Notes: generated from the letters alone by a model not told the origin. Shown: positions 34,464 through 47,092, counted from the stretch's first letter. The stretch is DNA of 64,000 nucleotides from Mytilisepta virgata (GCA_028015205.1 CM051516.1:27084593-27148592); one strand, 5' to 3'. Translations and numbers: made by a program.

Positions 34464-34789
34464 GTAAGTTAAAAAGATCCAAAAATTAGCAATTTTCATA
34501 TAAAGAGCCCCAGAATTAATTCTACTAATTCGATTTAAATTTTCGACAGGTTGAATGCATTATTATGAAATTCCAAAGAATTATTATTCGGTACTTCTGT
34601 GAGAGAATATTTATTAATGTGCATGTGTTTGTCTTCATAAAGGTGATATTGATTTGGGCAGGCTTTATGAATCAGAGCTTTCCACAGATATTGTTTGTAT
34701 TATGCTTGTGTCTAAGAATCCAAGTAGAAATAAACCGAATATATTTAATTATAATTGTTAATTCGAATTTTACACATGTATTAATAAAC

Positions 34790-35210
34790 AACAAAATGGA
34801 TAACAAGAAAGATAAACAATTACACACCAATCAATCAAAGCCGCCCAGCAGAAAGAATACTGGACAACAAATAACACGAACGAGCACAAAGCACAACAAT
34901 AAACAAGCAATAGAGAGTTGGGATAATCTAAATTGGTACAGGCAATGACCAGTGCAATAGTGAGGTTAAAACGGTTTCATTGGTACCCAAACCTCCCCTT
35001 TATCTATCCTGTCACTCCGGTGTATAAAACATACTATAAAATCTAATACAGTATGATAAACAACGAGGTTGCTGTTTGCTAGAACTCCAAATAATTGCTT
35101 GGACGGTACATAATTTAGATAACATGGTCAGAATGTGCTTGTTGTAACTGTAACACTGGTTAAGGCTCGCATGCTGGTAGGATATTGTCGGTCGAAGGTC
35201 TGAAATATGC
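34790..35210. repeat. dispersed repeat family 2, copy 1
   Basis: Shares ATGGATAACA, ACCAATCAATCAAAG-like, GGACAA, GTACATAATTTA and GTCA(G/T)AATGTGCT with 41030-41400 in the same order, diverged. Confidence 0.6.
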
Positions 35211-35730
35211 ACTATAAACATTCTATGTTACCAGTTTTGAAGCATTGTGTGTGCCCATTTCAACAAATTGTATTTTATCAACATCGGATATAATAAACCA
35301 AAATATTACCCAGATACGAACCAGTTCAATTGCTATTATTTCTATACAAGCTTGAAGTGAAGCTTTAACTTGTTGGTTATAAAAATGTTAACTTTTGTGA
35401 AAACTAAGGATATCTCCCTCGTGCACAATTCTGTTCTTAGATGATTTTGGCTATTCCCTCTGGTCGTTTTAGCTTTTGAATCTGCCCCTCAACATTTTGG
35501 GTGATTGTTTTGACGTTCAACAATTTGCACAACTGTTGAACAGTAATCCCTGCAGCTGAAATGTGCAAATCTCTTCCGACAAAATTAATATCACAGAATA
35601 CTTAATTATTTAACCATCTTTAGCTTTGCATGCTCAATCGTTTGTTGAAACAATGTTGGTAAATAAATCAAACAGCTATGTAGATAAAGAATAAGTGAAT
35701 ACAACAGCTGCTTGTATAATTTATTTACAG

Positions 35731-35856
35731 AAAAGTAACGGTTCAATGTCAAGGAAAATGTCCTTGTAATGTAGGATGTGTTTGTCCAGCAATTTTCAAA
35801 CCTGTTTGTGGTGTTGATGGTAAAACATACAGTAATCAGTGTCAAGCAGGCTGCAA
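35731..35856 (+). CDS. Kazal exon 6: module 5
   Basis: 126 bp. [20 protein letters not shown] then [20 protein letters not shown]1 position Ala. First of three nearly identical exons. Donor AA|GTAAGT. Confidence 0.9.
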
Positions 35857-36652
35857 GTAAGTATGTCTTAGCTCTAAATAGTTTGTGCCTAGCTTTGCAT
35901 CGGAAAATACTAACTTAATTCCGAGATTTATTATTACAGATGGTTGACAATTTTACGCGAAAAACATCGTGTGTCCAGTGAAGAGTATGCCTGTAACGTG
36001 TGAACCTTGTATGAAATTTCATTTGTCGAGACAAATATTAAAATGTGATTTCAAATCAAAGCAAAGTTTGGAGTCAAATTGTGCTTCGTTACTGTGGTTA
36101 TACAATGTACTTCATTCTTTCACCAAGTATATTTGTGCGAAGCCTTGAACCGGAAGATCATGTCATTGTTTTCTCTTAGATACTGGTACTTATATGTTGA
36201 AAATTATTCTTAACGGCGGCAGTTATATTACCTTGATTCGAACCAGTTCAATTGCTAGTATTTTGATACCAGCTTGAAGTGATGCTTTAACTTTTTGGTT
36301 GTAAAAATGTTAACTTTTGTGAAAACTAAGGATATCTCCCTCGTGCACAATTCTGTTCTTAGATGATTTTGGGTATTCCCTCTGGTTGTTTTAGCATTTG
36401 AATCTGCCGATCAACATTTTGGGTGATTGTTTTGACGTTCAACAATTTGCACAACTGTTGAACAGTAATCCCTGCAGCTGAAATGTGCAAATCTCTTCCT
36501 ACAAAATTAATATCACAGAATACTTAATTATTTAACTATTTTTAGCTTTGAATCCTCAATCATTTGTTGAAATAATGCTGGTAAATAAATCAAACAGCTA
36601 TGTAGATAAAGAATAAGTGAATACAACAGTTGTTTGTATAATTTATTTACAG

Positions 36653-36778
36653 AAAAGTAACGGTTCAGTGTCAAGGAAAATGTCCTTGTAATGTAGGATG
36701 TGTTTGTCCAGCCATTTTCAAACCTGTTTGTGGTGTTGATGGTAAAACATACAGTAATCAGTGTCAAGCAGGCTGCAA
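36653..36778 (+). CDS. Kazal exon 7: module 6
   Basis: 126 bp, same protein sequence pattern as exon 6. The donor differs: four bases are missing, so the site reads AA|GTATGT instead of AA|GTAAGTATGT. Still a usable site. Confidence 0.9.
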
Positions 36779-37402
36779 GTATGTCTTAGCTCTTAATAGT
36801 TTGTGACTAGCTTTGCATCGGAAAACACTAACTTAATTCCGAGATTTATTATTACAGATGGTTGACAATTTTACGCGAAAAACATCGTGTATCCAGTGAA
36901 GAGTATGCCTGTAACGTGTGAACCGTGTATGAGATTTCATTTGTCGAGACAAATATTAAAATGTGAATTTAAATCAAAGCAAAGATCGGAGTCAAATTGT
37001 GCTTCGTTACTGTGGTTATACAATGTACTTTATTCTTTCACCAAGTATATTTGTGCGAAGCCTTGAACTGGAAGATCATGTCATTGTTTTCTCTTAGATA
37101 TTGGTACTTATATGTTGAAAATTATTCTTAACGGCGGCAGTTATATTACCTTAATTCGAACCAGTTCAATTGCTGGTATTTTGACGTTCAACAATTTTGC
37201 ACAACTGATGACCAGTAATCCTTGCAGCTGAAATGTGCACATCTCTACCAACAAAATTAATATCACAGAATACTTAATTATTTAACCATCTTTAGCTTTG
37301 CATGCTCAATTATTTGTTGAAACAATGTTGGTAAATAAATCAAACAGCTATGTAGATAAAGAATAAGTGAATACAACAGTTGTTTGTATAATTTATTTAC
37401 AG

Positions 37403-37528
37403 AAAAGTAACGGTTCAGTGTCAAGGAAAATGTCCTTGTAATGTAGGATGTGTTTGTCCAGCCATTTTCAAACCTGTTTGTGGTGTTGATGGTAAAACAT
37501 ACAGTAATCAGTGTCAAGCAGGCTGCAA
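37403..37528 (+). CDS. Kazal exon 8: module 7
   Basis: 126 bp, nearly identical to exons 6 and 7; P1 position Ala. Donor AA|GTAAGT. Confidence 0.9.
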
Positions 37529-37905
37529 GTAAGTATGTCTCGGCTCTAAATAGTTTGTGCCTAGCTTTGCATCGGAAAATACTAACTTAATTCCGAGATT
37601 TGTTATTACGGGTGGTTGACAGTTTTACGCGAAAAACATCGTGTGTCCAGTGAAGAGTATGCATGTAACGTGTGAATATGTATGAGATTTAATTTCTCGA
37701 GACAAATATTAAAATGTATGATTTCAAATCAAAGCAAAGTTTGGAGTCAAATTGTCCTTCGTTACTGTGGTTATACAATGTACTTTATTCTTTCACCAAG
37801 TATATTTGTGCGAAGCCTTGAACCGGAAGATCATGTCATTGTTTTCTCTTAGATACTGGTACTTATATGTTGAAAATTAATCTTAACGGCGGCAGTTATC
37901 TTTCT

Positions 37906-38964
37906 TTTTTTTCTTATTAAAAAATCATGAAACGGATCTAACAAATGGGTATGTTAAGAATAAGGCACTTTTATGTAAAGTCTGAAGGATTACTCATATA
38001 CAATGAATGTAAATACACCGTCTTTTCACTGTGCTATCCAACAATAAAAATCCAGATTTCTTCAAATGGTCACATTTCCACAGGCTACTACATTTCATCC
38101 TTACTTATTTAAAAAAAAATATTTAAATTTTTCATCGCCGCATAAAATATAATTGATTCATTTCACCATTTCCGGTGTACACGTATTTGACAAACACAAT
38201 TAAAACAATGTAAAGTGCAACTTGCATCATGTGCATACGAATCGTGTGCGTGTATCGTGCAAATTATATACGTTTACGATCAACCATCTGTACTCAAATC
38301 CATAAACATTTATTATTTTTTTTGTGTTCATTTTTTTAAATGTTATATTTAGCAATAGTACAATGTAACATCCGTTGGTATATACAAGTATATATATCAA
38401 TTTATACAGTCACATAACAACAATAGATATTTAATAAAAATTGTAAAAATAATGAAAACCCAGGGCTGTCTAAAAAATGATAAGTAACTATGTTTGTAGA
38501 TGGCTCTTTTACTTTACGTTTCTGCGTCTTTCGTAAATCTACAAAGATCCGGTGTACGGTTGTAGAGTTTTGGGGTGATTTTTATTGGCCTTACCCTTAG
38601 ACATGGATTGTTAAAATCGGCATGTACAATGTATCGAAATTGATGTAACGGATTTTTTTTTATAATAAATGGTCGAACTATCTGGCTGAAGCTATGTTCA
38701 TGCTCCATTTATGTACTTGTTTCTTGAGTTCCTTATTGTGTCCAGTAATACGTATTTGAAATTTCGCTTTTCCCACCTTTTCACAGCCGGAACTATTTTG
38801 AAAATTTTTGGTTTACATATAAAAAAAACAACTGTTTGTGTGGTTGATACTGATCTAGTATATATAAGAACGCATCCTTTGTTTTAGATGTAGAGTTATT
38901 TTTTAACTATATGGTATTTCGATATATTTTACACGAAAGTTTAAATAGAATTTTGTTCTTCTAG
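37906..38964 (+). other. Kazal gene intron 8, outside the triplicated block
   Basis: AT-rich; no extra exon seen. Confidence 0.6.
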
Positions 38965-39090
38965 GAAGGTGAAAGTTCAGTGTGAAGGAAAATGTCCTTG
39001 CAAGACAGGCTGTGTTTGTCCTAAAATATTTAAACCTGTTTGTGGTGTAGATAACAAAACATACAGTAATGATTGTGTGGCTAAATGCAA
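38965..39090 (+). CDS. Kazal exon 9: module 8
   Basis: 126 bp. [20 protein letters not shown] then [15 protein letters not shown] relative of exons 6-8 with P1 position Lys. Acceptor GTTCTTCTAG, donor AA|GTAAGT. Confidence 0.88.
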
Positions 39091-39862
39091 GTAAGTTTGC
39101 TGTTATACATATCAGAAACCAATGTATAAACCATATTTGGCTTTTTCAGAATGACGAATGATTTTCTTTTGAAATGCGCATACAATGCAGTCATTTGTTT
39201 AACTATGTATTGCTACCAAAACCAAGGATTTCTACTTCTGCTGCGTTTTATTTTCAAGCTTGACTTGATTTACGCTTCGTAATTTTATTGTTTATTTCAA
39301 CATATAGAAATTTGCAATTCAAACACGATATGACCGTGCAAATATTTGTTTTAGTTACTTTTTAACTTTCTGGTATTTATTTTGAGTGGTTGATTATTTG
39401 ATTTGGGCTTAACACAACAACGGTGAAAAATTGCATTTTGTGTATAATGGCCATCATTGTATTGTAGAAAATGACTTTCAAATATGTGCAAATGTTGCAT
39501 CATTTGTCGTTCATATTGTCACACGATATACTTCCAATTTATCAAGGGTCCTCGAGTGCAGTAGAAGTATCTGCAGAAATTCGATTACAATTTAAAACGT
39601 ACAGATAAATCAACTTCATGCAAACTGACTCAAATAAAAAAAAACTTGGACTGACGTGTACTTCTAAGTATATAAAACTGAAAAAGAATGACTGTTAATT
39701 AGAGAGGTTAAACTGAAAGGGAATTTTTGTTTACTTTTAACTTGTTAATAGAACAATATATAAGATTTCATCTTTCAGGTTTTTTTTTCTTTATTTCTTA
39801 TCGAATATTTTGTTATGCTTTTGAATGATCTTTAAATTTTTAAGTCTAACCTCGTGTTTTAG
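39091..39862 (+). other. Kazal gene intron 9
   Basis: 0.77 kb, AT-rich, nothing recognised. Confidence 0.6.
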
Positions 39863-39988
39863 AAATGTCAAAGTAGATTGTCACGGCAAATGTCCATGTC
39901 CATGTATTAATAAGTGTCCACTAAAAGGTAAAGCTGTGTGTGGTGCTGACGGTATTACGTATATAACAGATTGTCATGCCACATGTGC
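39863..39988 (+). CDS. Kazal exon 10: module 9
   Basis: 126 bp. VDCHGKCPCPCINKCPLKGK then AVCGADGITYITDC. P1 position Leu, suggesting chymotrypsin- or elastase-like targets. Donor GC|GTAAGT. The intron start resembles that after exon 13. Confidence 0.87.
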
Positions 39989-40312
39989 GTAAGTATATTG
40001 TTACATAACATTTCATTCCACATGTACCATAATAAATTAGGAAATAGGAAATCAAAACAAGACAACATTCGTATTTAATATTTACCTATTTCCCTTAATG
40101 AAATGTATCACAAAATACCGAAATAAATTTGATGCACTGTATAGCCATTACGTAGACTGACAACTCAACTTAAATATGCTTTTACAAAGAGTAGGAATTA
40201 TACAAAAATTTCGTCAATGAAGACATAAATTTAAATTTTAAAATATTTGTTTAATATTTGAATACCATATGCCCTTATCATTCCAATTTAAGATTAATTT
40301 TTGATTTTGTAG

Positions 40313-40438
40313 AAACCAGAAGGTTAAATGTACTGGAAACTGCCCTTGTCCGAAAACATGTCCCTGCACAAAGGAATACAGACCGGTTTGTGGAGTAGAC
40401 GGAAAGACCTATGCAAACAAGTGTTTTGCAGAGTGCAA
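40313..40438 (+). CDS. Kazal exon 11: module 10
   Basis: 126 bp. VKCTGNCPCPKTCPCTKEYR then [15 protein letters not shown]1 position Lys. Donor AA|GTACGT. Confidence 0.88.
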
Positions 40439-41029
40439 GTACGTTGTGTTTTATTGTAAGGGTTTTTTTTTTGGTTTTGTCTTTGTACATGAGTGGTTAC
40501 ATGTATATGTTTTTATTTCTTTGGTTGTTTCTTTGTTCCATGAGTTTGTTTTGTCTTTGGACTTCGATCGAAGCGAATTTTCCAGCCGTTATTGTCGCTT
40601 CGGTATTCTTTTGCCGATATTTATATGAATCTTTTTGGACTATCTGTATTAATCAGTATTTGACTGTGTAATATTAATTTTAAGGGAAATTCAATATATA
40701 AATGTTCTTTATTTGAGGTTTTATGTATTTTAATTATTAAACAGCGTATTTTCTAATATAATTCTAAAAGCAAAAAATAAGTTTAAAAATATAAAGTAAA
40801 ATTTACAATATACACGATATACACAAGTAGTTAGATATCTGTCGGACAGTTTTAAATTTTTGTTGATTTTATTTAGATATTGTCATACCAAATTGAGACA
40901 TTCAAGTGAGGAAATATAAGGGATTATGTTTGTTTTTATTTGACTGTAGTTTCGTTTCACTAGTAAATTATCAGTTTTCCTGTCACTCGGAAATTACTGC
41001 ATTCAATCCACATGTTTCTCCTCAGACAA

Positions 41030-41400
41030 CACAATGGATAACATAATTGATAGGTCAACAATGACAATCAATCAAAGCAACCCAACAGACAAAACCGTGG
41101 ACAAAAACTAACCTAAATAACCTAAAAAGGCAAAAAACAAAACATAAACACAAAGACAAAACTTACTTGATGCAGACACCGAACAGTGGTAAGGTTGTGT
41201 CGGTTTTCTGGGGTACCATTGACACTATATTGACATTCTTGTAAATAAAAAATGTTATTATACAGAGCCAATATAGTATGAATACCACAATGTCACCGAC
41301 AGCTTGGTAGAACTGCAAACATTAGTTGGGTACATAATTTTAATAGCAGGGTCATAATGTGCTCGTTTTAACTGTAAAACTACCTTTTGATGCATTTTGT
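41030..41400. repeat. dispersed repeat family 2, copy 2 (intron 11)
   Basis: Diverged partner of 34790-35210, in the same orientation. Confidence 0.6.
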
Positions 41401-41644
41401 ATGCACAAGAATTTTTGTCTCAGTTTAGCAACCCTAAAGGCCAAAAGTGTGAAAATCCGAAACAAAATCGTTATAGAGAAGATTCAGACAAAAAATAGCC
41501 AAAAAAAAAACAATCATATCATCACAGATTACACGTATTTCTACTCGAAGATCATTTTGTATTTTTCTGTATATCTGGGATATAGGATAAGTATAAATTC
41601 TATAGTTGCATTCTTTGAGAAAATAACATTTTCTTATCTTGTAG

Positions 41645-41773
41645 AAAAGTCAAAATTGAATGCAACAAAAAATGTCCTTGTTCCTGTGAAGACAAATGTT
41701 CTACAACAAAGGTAACACCAGTCTGTGGAGTAGATAAGAAGACGTATATCTCACTGTGTCATGCTAATTGCAA
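41645..41773 (+). CDS. Kazal exon 12: module 11, one codon longer
   Basis: 129 bp. VKIECNKKCPCSCEDKCSTT then KVTPVCGVDKKTY. The C2-C3 spacing is 8 rather than 7, so the reactive loop has one extra residue. P1 position Thr. Donor AA|GTAAGT. Confidence 0.85.
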
Positions 41774-42788
41774 GTAAGTAACATTGAGGATATACCAAAT
41801 ATATAAGTTAAAAGATGTTAAACATAAAACATATACATGATATAACTTGAAACATAAGTTTGGAATCAGACAAAAAACATAAAAGCAGAAATGTTTATGG
41901 TTGAGACTTTTGAATTTGTAAAGTGCTGATTTCAGCAGATGATATTCATAGATGGGAATTTGACAGTAGATAATTGAAAGTACCACGTTTTGCATAGCAC
42001 AATATTACAGATATGGTTTATGTGTACAATATTTCTTCTTTCGTATTTTAAATAACTATTTGTTACAGACAAACAAAATTTAAGATTTAAGTACAGTTCC
42101 ATATAAAAATAAAAAAATTACATAAAAATGAGTGGCACATCAGTTTTTTAATTGCAATTTAATTTGCTTGTTATAATGTCCATACATTAAGATAACAAAA
42201 AATATCAAACATTGGTTCAAAATAAAATAGAAAAATTTCTACAGGCTATTTAATTTGTAATGCTTTCTATGTAAATTTCCATAAATTATCTCCCTTTGCA
42301 ACAATGTCCTATAGTGCTTTCTCTGTAAAAATTATCTCAAAAAAGGAACAAGTGTTTAGCCTGAACTGAATTGCATTTAATATTACAACTCAGACTATGT
42401 AAAAATTTATAATAAAATAGCTGTAAATTTCAAAAGCCTTCTAGCAGCAATGAAAATTGTTTGCAAAGATTATACACAAATTATTGGTCTAACACTAGTT
42501 ATCTCCCCTGTTCATAGTTCATTCTATACAAAAAATATCTCAGAAGACTGGTCACAACTACGAAAGATTCACCTGATCTGTTAATAAATATACAAAAGAA
42601 ATGCTAAAACACACATAAAAACAAAATACATTTCTATCATGTGACACTGGATTTTTGAATTGCATATGGAATGGTACTTAAATGACTAAAATATAATAGT
42701 AAAATATAATTCTAGCTTTTCTCTAATTTATTTCTATTTTTCATTCAAACGTTATATTGTTAACATGCCTCATTGTATTTTTAATCAG
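41774..42788 (+). other. Kazal gene intron 12
   Basis: About 1 kb, AT-rich; two loose ATTATCTC(C)CTTTG-like words; no exon seen. Confidence 0.6.
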
Positions 42789-42914
42789 GAAGATCAAAGT
42801 TAAATGCAAAGGAGCATGTCCATGTCCTTGCATATTTAACTGTTCACCTGGAGGACAAAAAGTCTGTGGTAAAGATGGAAAAACATACCAAAACGTTTGT
42901 TTTGCAAAGTGTGC
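42789..42914 (+). CDS. Kazal exon 13: module 12
   Basis: 126 bp. VKCKGACPCPCIFNCSPGGQ then KVCGKDGKTYQNVC. P1 position Pro. Acceptor TTTTTAATCAG, donor GC|GTAAGT. Sister of exon 10 by its CPCPCI start and by the following intron. Confidence 0.86.
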
Positions 42915-43436
42915 GTAAGTAACAAAACAACGATAAATCGTCTCACAATCATGTTATAACTACACGTAATAAACTGTATCACAAAATACCGAATTAAATT
43001 GATACACTGTATGGCCATTTTGTTGACTTACAACTCATCAGCAGTGCTCAAGATCAAAATGTTGGAAAACCGGTTAAAGATAATAATGAATTAATAAGCA
43101 CAACCATCAAAAACCAAAAAACAATTAAAACAAACAGGAATCCAAACTCAGCTAAGGGTCATCTCTGCATCAAAAGGAAGAGCCTTAGAAATTTCTAGAA
43201 TTTTTTGTCAAATTTTGAACGGAAAATTTAAAGGCATTTAAGTAATGAATCATGTAAATGGTAAATTACACTCTTACACTGTACACTGTTTTGAATTTAC
43301 AAAGTTTTTGTTAGGAGCAACTGACGAGAGATTAATTTACTTCATGGTGACTTTGCAGAAATTGTGTTTATGATCTTTTATGTTTCAGGCTGGCCTAAAA
43401 TTAACATAGTGCAAACATTGTTGTCATATAATATCA

Positions 43437-43697
43437 TATTTACTTGTGTTGTTGTAATAAGTAAATTAAGGAATACCAAAGGGGTATTCGAAGGAGGGGA
43501 AAATCGAAAGTAACTGACAAACTCCCGAGAACAACGAAGACAAGACCAAATCAATACAAACACTACACTTAAAAGGTTAAAACATATGAACAACATGGAC
43601 CCCACCTAAAACCGGGGGTAGACTAAGGTGCTCGGGAAGAGTAATCAGTCTCTGCTTCCAGCAGGACACCAACCATGATGCCCATGTCAAATTACAC
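43437..43697. repeat. dispersed repeat, copy 3 of 3 (intron 13)
   Basis: A shorter, more diverged copy of 23268-23644, with GAGAACAACGAAGACAAGAC and ACCGGGGGTAGACTAAGGTG. Confidence 0.75.
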
Positions 43698-44549
43698 AGC
43701 CAATCGATGAATAAAATAGGGAAATCAGAAAAGCTATATTTGTAGAAAATAAGGTGCATCCATGCATAAGAAATATGTTTGAAACACGAAATGCCGACTT
43801 CAAAACAAGATGTTTAAAAATCACAGCTGGTCACTTTTTAATCTTTGAATAAGTCTATGAAGTTGATACTGTAAATTTTGTCTTTTTAAAGCCGATTTCT
43901 GAAATAAGAATTTTTATCAAAAATATATCCTGGCATGACATGATAGGCTAATTATGATAAAAGTCTACTTCTATAAAACTTGCGGAAAGTCGAAGTTAAA
44001 AAAAATTGAATTTATAACAATAAGATTTCACAAACGCCGAACCTCAATTTCTAAAAAGCCTGAATAAAGAGGTGGATTTTCCACAACAAAATTGGATAAT
44101 TGTACATAAAATGGCATTTACTGTTATTTTGTCATCCAAATTAATGATTTTGGTTTATGTTAAAAACAAATCATTTAAATTGACGACATTAAATTTTGAT
44201 TGAAAAGGCGACTTTCAGAAACTAAAATTAAAACTTTCAACAACAAAATTGACAGAAAAATGCTAAGATATGATTACAAGAATCCATTAAAAATTTTGTA
44301 TCGAAGGAATGTAACGTTTATTCACTGGGCTGGAAATATGTTACAATTATTTCAAACAGAAGTTACCTAAGTATATAAATACATGGACATGTAAGACTGC
44401 TTCATGCAGAACATAAACAAGAATTAACATATAATATTTGACCATATTGTACTCTCTTTTCAAAAGGATGAAGTCATTTGAAGGAAAATTTAAAGTCTTT
44501 GGACATTTTCTTAGTTCTGTTATACAATAAAAAAATAAACTAATTTCAG
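43698..44549 (+). other. Kazal gene intron 13, remainder
   Basis: AT-rich, with no recognisable feature. Confidence 0.55.
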
Positions 44550-44675
44550 AAACATTGGCGTGAAGTGCTCAGGTGAATGTCCTTGTTCATGTGAAAGCCA
44601 ATGTCCTGTAACCAAAAGGCCAGTATGTGGAATTGATGGAAAAACATATGCAACTGACTGTCATGCCAAATGTGC
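44550..44675 (+). CDS. Kazal exon 14: module 13
   Basis: 126 bp. [20 protein letters not shown] then RPVCGIDGKTYATDC. P1 position Val. First of the [10 protein letters not shown] group (exons 14-20). Confidence 0.88.
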
Positions 44676-44876
44676 GTAAGTATGAATAAAAAAGGCTGAT
44701 AATAAACTTTAAATTACGAACAAGAGAAATGTAATTTGTATTCCCTGCTTGTTCGTTTGGTTTTATTATATTATGCTCGTAGATTTATGTTTCGTTTTTC
44801 AAGCTTTTCTCTTTTTAGAAATTAGATGCTAAAGCAAGATTTTTATGCAGCGATTTCTTTACTGTCTTTTTTTTAG

Positions 44877-45002
44877 AAATGTAGGTGTTAAATGCCAAGG
44901 TCAATGTCCTTGTTCATGCGAAAGTCAATGTCCTCAAAATATACAACCAGTTTGTGGAAGTGATGGGAAGACGTATGCTACCGACTGTCATGCCAAGTGT
45001 GC
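44877..45002 (+). CDS. Kazal exon 15: module 14
   Basis: 126 bp. [20 protein letters not shown] then QPVCGSDGKTYATDC. P1 position Gln. Only about 200 bp after exon 14. Donor GC|GTAAGT. Confidence 0.88.
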
Positions 45003-45092
45003 GTAAGTAATTATATCAAAAATTAGAAATAAAATTAGGATTATGATGTTTTGTATAACGTCAAGACCTATGTTTTTTTTATTTATTTTTTT

Positions 45093-45113
45093 ACCGACTG
45101 CCATGCAAAGTGA
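45093..45113 (+). other. fragment of a Kazal exon end in intron 15
   Basis: ACCGACTGCCATGCAAAGTG closely matches the final part of exon 15 (ACCGACTGTCATGCCAAGTG), about 90 bp after that exon. It is followed by a broken donor-like sequence and looks like a leftover of a partial duplication. Confidence 0.6.
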
Positions 45114-45185
45114 CAGTGTGGTAAGATTTTCCTATAATCATGATAATTAACATAAACAATGTAATTAACCAAACTTAGAATTACC

Positions 45186-45965
45186 TATTCATACCCTACC
45201 CTAACATAACATATCCTACTACCCAACCCAACCCAACCCAACCCTACCCTACCTTAGCCCTACCCTACCATACCCTAACCTAACCCTACCCTACACTAAT
45301 GTATAACCCTTCCCTACCCCTACCCCTACCAGACCTAACCCTACCCTACCTACACTACCCTAACCCTACCCTACCCTAACACTATGCTACACTACCCTAA
45401 CCCTACCCTTCCCTACCCTACCTAACCCTACCCAACGCTATCCCACACTACCAAACCCAACCCAACCATACCTTACCCACCCAACCCAACCAAATTCTAC
45501 CCTACCCGAACACATCCCAACCCAACCTAACCCCAACCCTACCCGTCCACCCCAACCCAACCTAATCTAATCTAATCTAACCTAACCTTACCTTACCTTA
45601 TCTTAACCCTAACTCTAACTCTATCCTAACCCTAACACCGAAAGCTTACTTAACCTGACCCTTACCCTAACCCTAACTCTAACCTAACCCTACCTACCCT
45701 TACCTTACCCTGCCCTATCCCTACCCCTACCCTACCTACCCTACTCAACCCAATTGTACCCTACACTACCCTACCCGAACCCAACCGAACCCCACCCATT
45801 CCCCCTAACTTAACCTTACCTTACCCACCTCACCTCACCTTACCTTTCCTTAAACCTTACCCTAACACCCACGCTAACGTAACATAACCCTTACCCTAGC
45901 CCAAACCTACTCTACCCTTACCCTAATCCTACCCCTAACCCTACCTCTAACCCTAACCTATTATT
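45186..45965. repeat. degenerate telomere-like tract (CCCTAA/CCCTAC)n
   Basis: Nearly 800 bp of C-rich units: CCCTAACCCTA, CCCTACCCTA, CCCAACCCAA, CTTACCTTAC. The sense corresponds to TTAGGG on the minus strand, the metazoan telomere repeat, but with many variants. It lies in the intron between exons 15 and 16. Confidence 0.85.
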
Positions 45966-46177
45966 AACCGTAATCAAATAAATTATCTTAAGGAACAAAG
46001 TTTTCTTTCTAAAAGTGTGGTCTCCCATCACGATTTCTGTATGTTGTATTTTAATGGAATCTTTATTTTGATATTTTTCGCAAAATATGTTAATGTGAAA
46101 GTCGCCATTTTACAGAAGATACGATAAACAAGTTTATATATATAAATTTATTTTATTTCTTTCCTAAATGTCCCAAG

Positions 46178-46303
46178 TAATGTTGGTGTGAAATGCCAAG
46201 GCAAGTGTCCATGTGCATGTGAAAGCCAGTGTCCACAGAACAAACAGCCAGTTTGTGGAGCTGATGGAAAGACATATTCTACCGGCTGTCATGCCAAGTG
46301 CGC
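46178..46303 (+). CDS. Kazal exon 16: module 15
   Basis: 126 bp. [20 protein letters not shown] then [16 protein letters not shown]1 position Gln. The acceptor TCCCAAG|T lacks a strong pyrimidine run next to it. Donor GC|GTACGT. Confidence 0.85.
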
Positions 46304-46604
46304 GTACGTATTTACTTTTTCAATAATTATAATGTTTCGAAATAAAAGATCGACAAAAAGCAATGGTCTCTTAAAATGTTCTCTTTGGTTGTTTTTTATT
46401 TTCGGTATTATTTGTACAGTGTATTTAAAATGTATATTATTTCAATTTAGTTTTCGATTTAACATGTCGCCGTGATATTGTCTGCAATATCGCCAAACCC
46501 GACGTTAAAAAATATTTAATCTATCAATCGATTTAACATGTGTTGATTTTTTTAAAAGATTTCTCGTGATGTAGCAGTTGATAATATTCTTGCACATGTT
46601 TCAG

Positions 46605-46730
46605 AAATGTAGGTGTGAAATGCCAAGGCAAGTGTCCCTGTTCGTGTGAAAGTCAGTGTCCAAAGAACATACAACCAGTTTGTGGAGCTGATGGAAAGAC
46701 ATATGCTACCGGCTGTCATGCCAAGTGCGC
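46605..46730 (+). CDS. Kazal exon 17: module 16
   Basis: 126 bp. [20 protein letters not shown] pattern; P1 position Lys. Acceptor CATGTTTCAG, donor GC|GTAAGT. Confidence 0.88.
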
Positions 46731-47092
46731 GTAAGTATTTACATTTTCAATAATCATAGTACGTTTCGAACTAAAAGATTAAACAGTAAAGAAAAGGTCT
46801 TTTTAAATTTACGTATTTGGTTATGTTTAATTATTTATATACATGTATCTATTTGGTGACTTGGAAAAGTATAGTTAATTTATATTCCAGTAAACAGCCA
46901 AGAAAAAGCTTTTTTTATTAGTATTTTCCAAGATCTTTAAAGGAATTTTCATACAGTCGCACATTAAAAAAAAATGCAAGACAATATCTTATCCCCTTTT
47001 CTTAGTATATTTTTTTTATCGATCTGACTGACATTCCATTTTAATATATTTCCTATGTTTATCATGTTTATTTCGTTCTTCAATGCTTCAAG

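Larger units (their letters stand above)
35318..37905 (+). repeat. triplicated exon-intron block (units of ~922, ~920 and ~745 bp)
   Basis: Units begin near 35318, 36240 and 37160 and carry exons 6, 7 and 8 with flanking intron sequence nearly unchanged (for example CGAACCAGTTCAATTGCT, ACGTTCAACAATT, TCATGTCATTGTTTTCTC). The third unit lacks about 170 bp upstream of its exon. Confidence 0.9.

Noticed and set aside
35606..37517. Three 79-codon minus-strand ORFs
   Set aside because: Antisense to the triplicated Kazal exons 6-8; their similarity comes from the exon duplication.
45186..45965. True chromosome end
   Set aside because: Units are degenerate and exons of the same gene continue on both sides.
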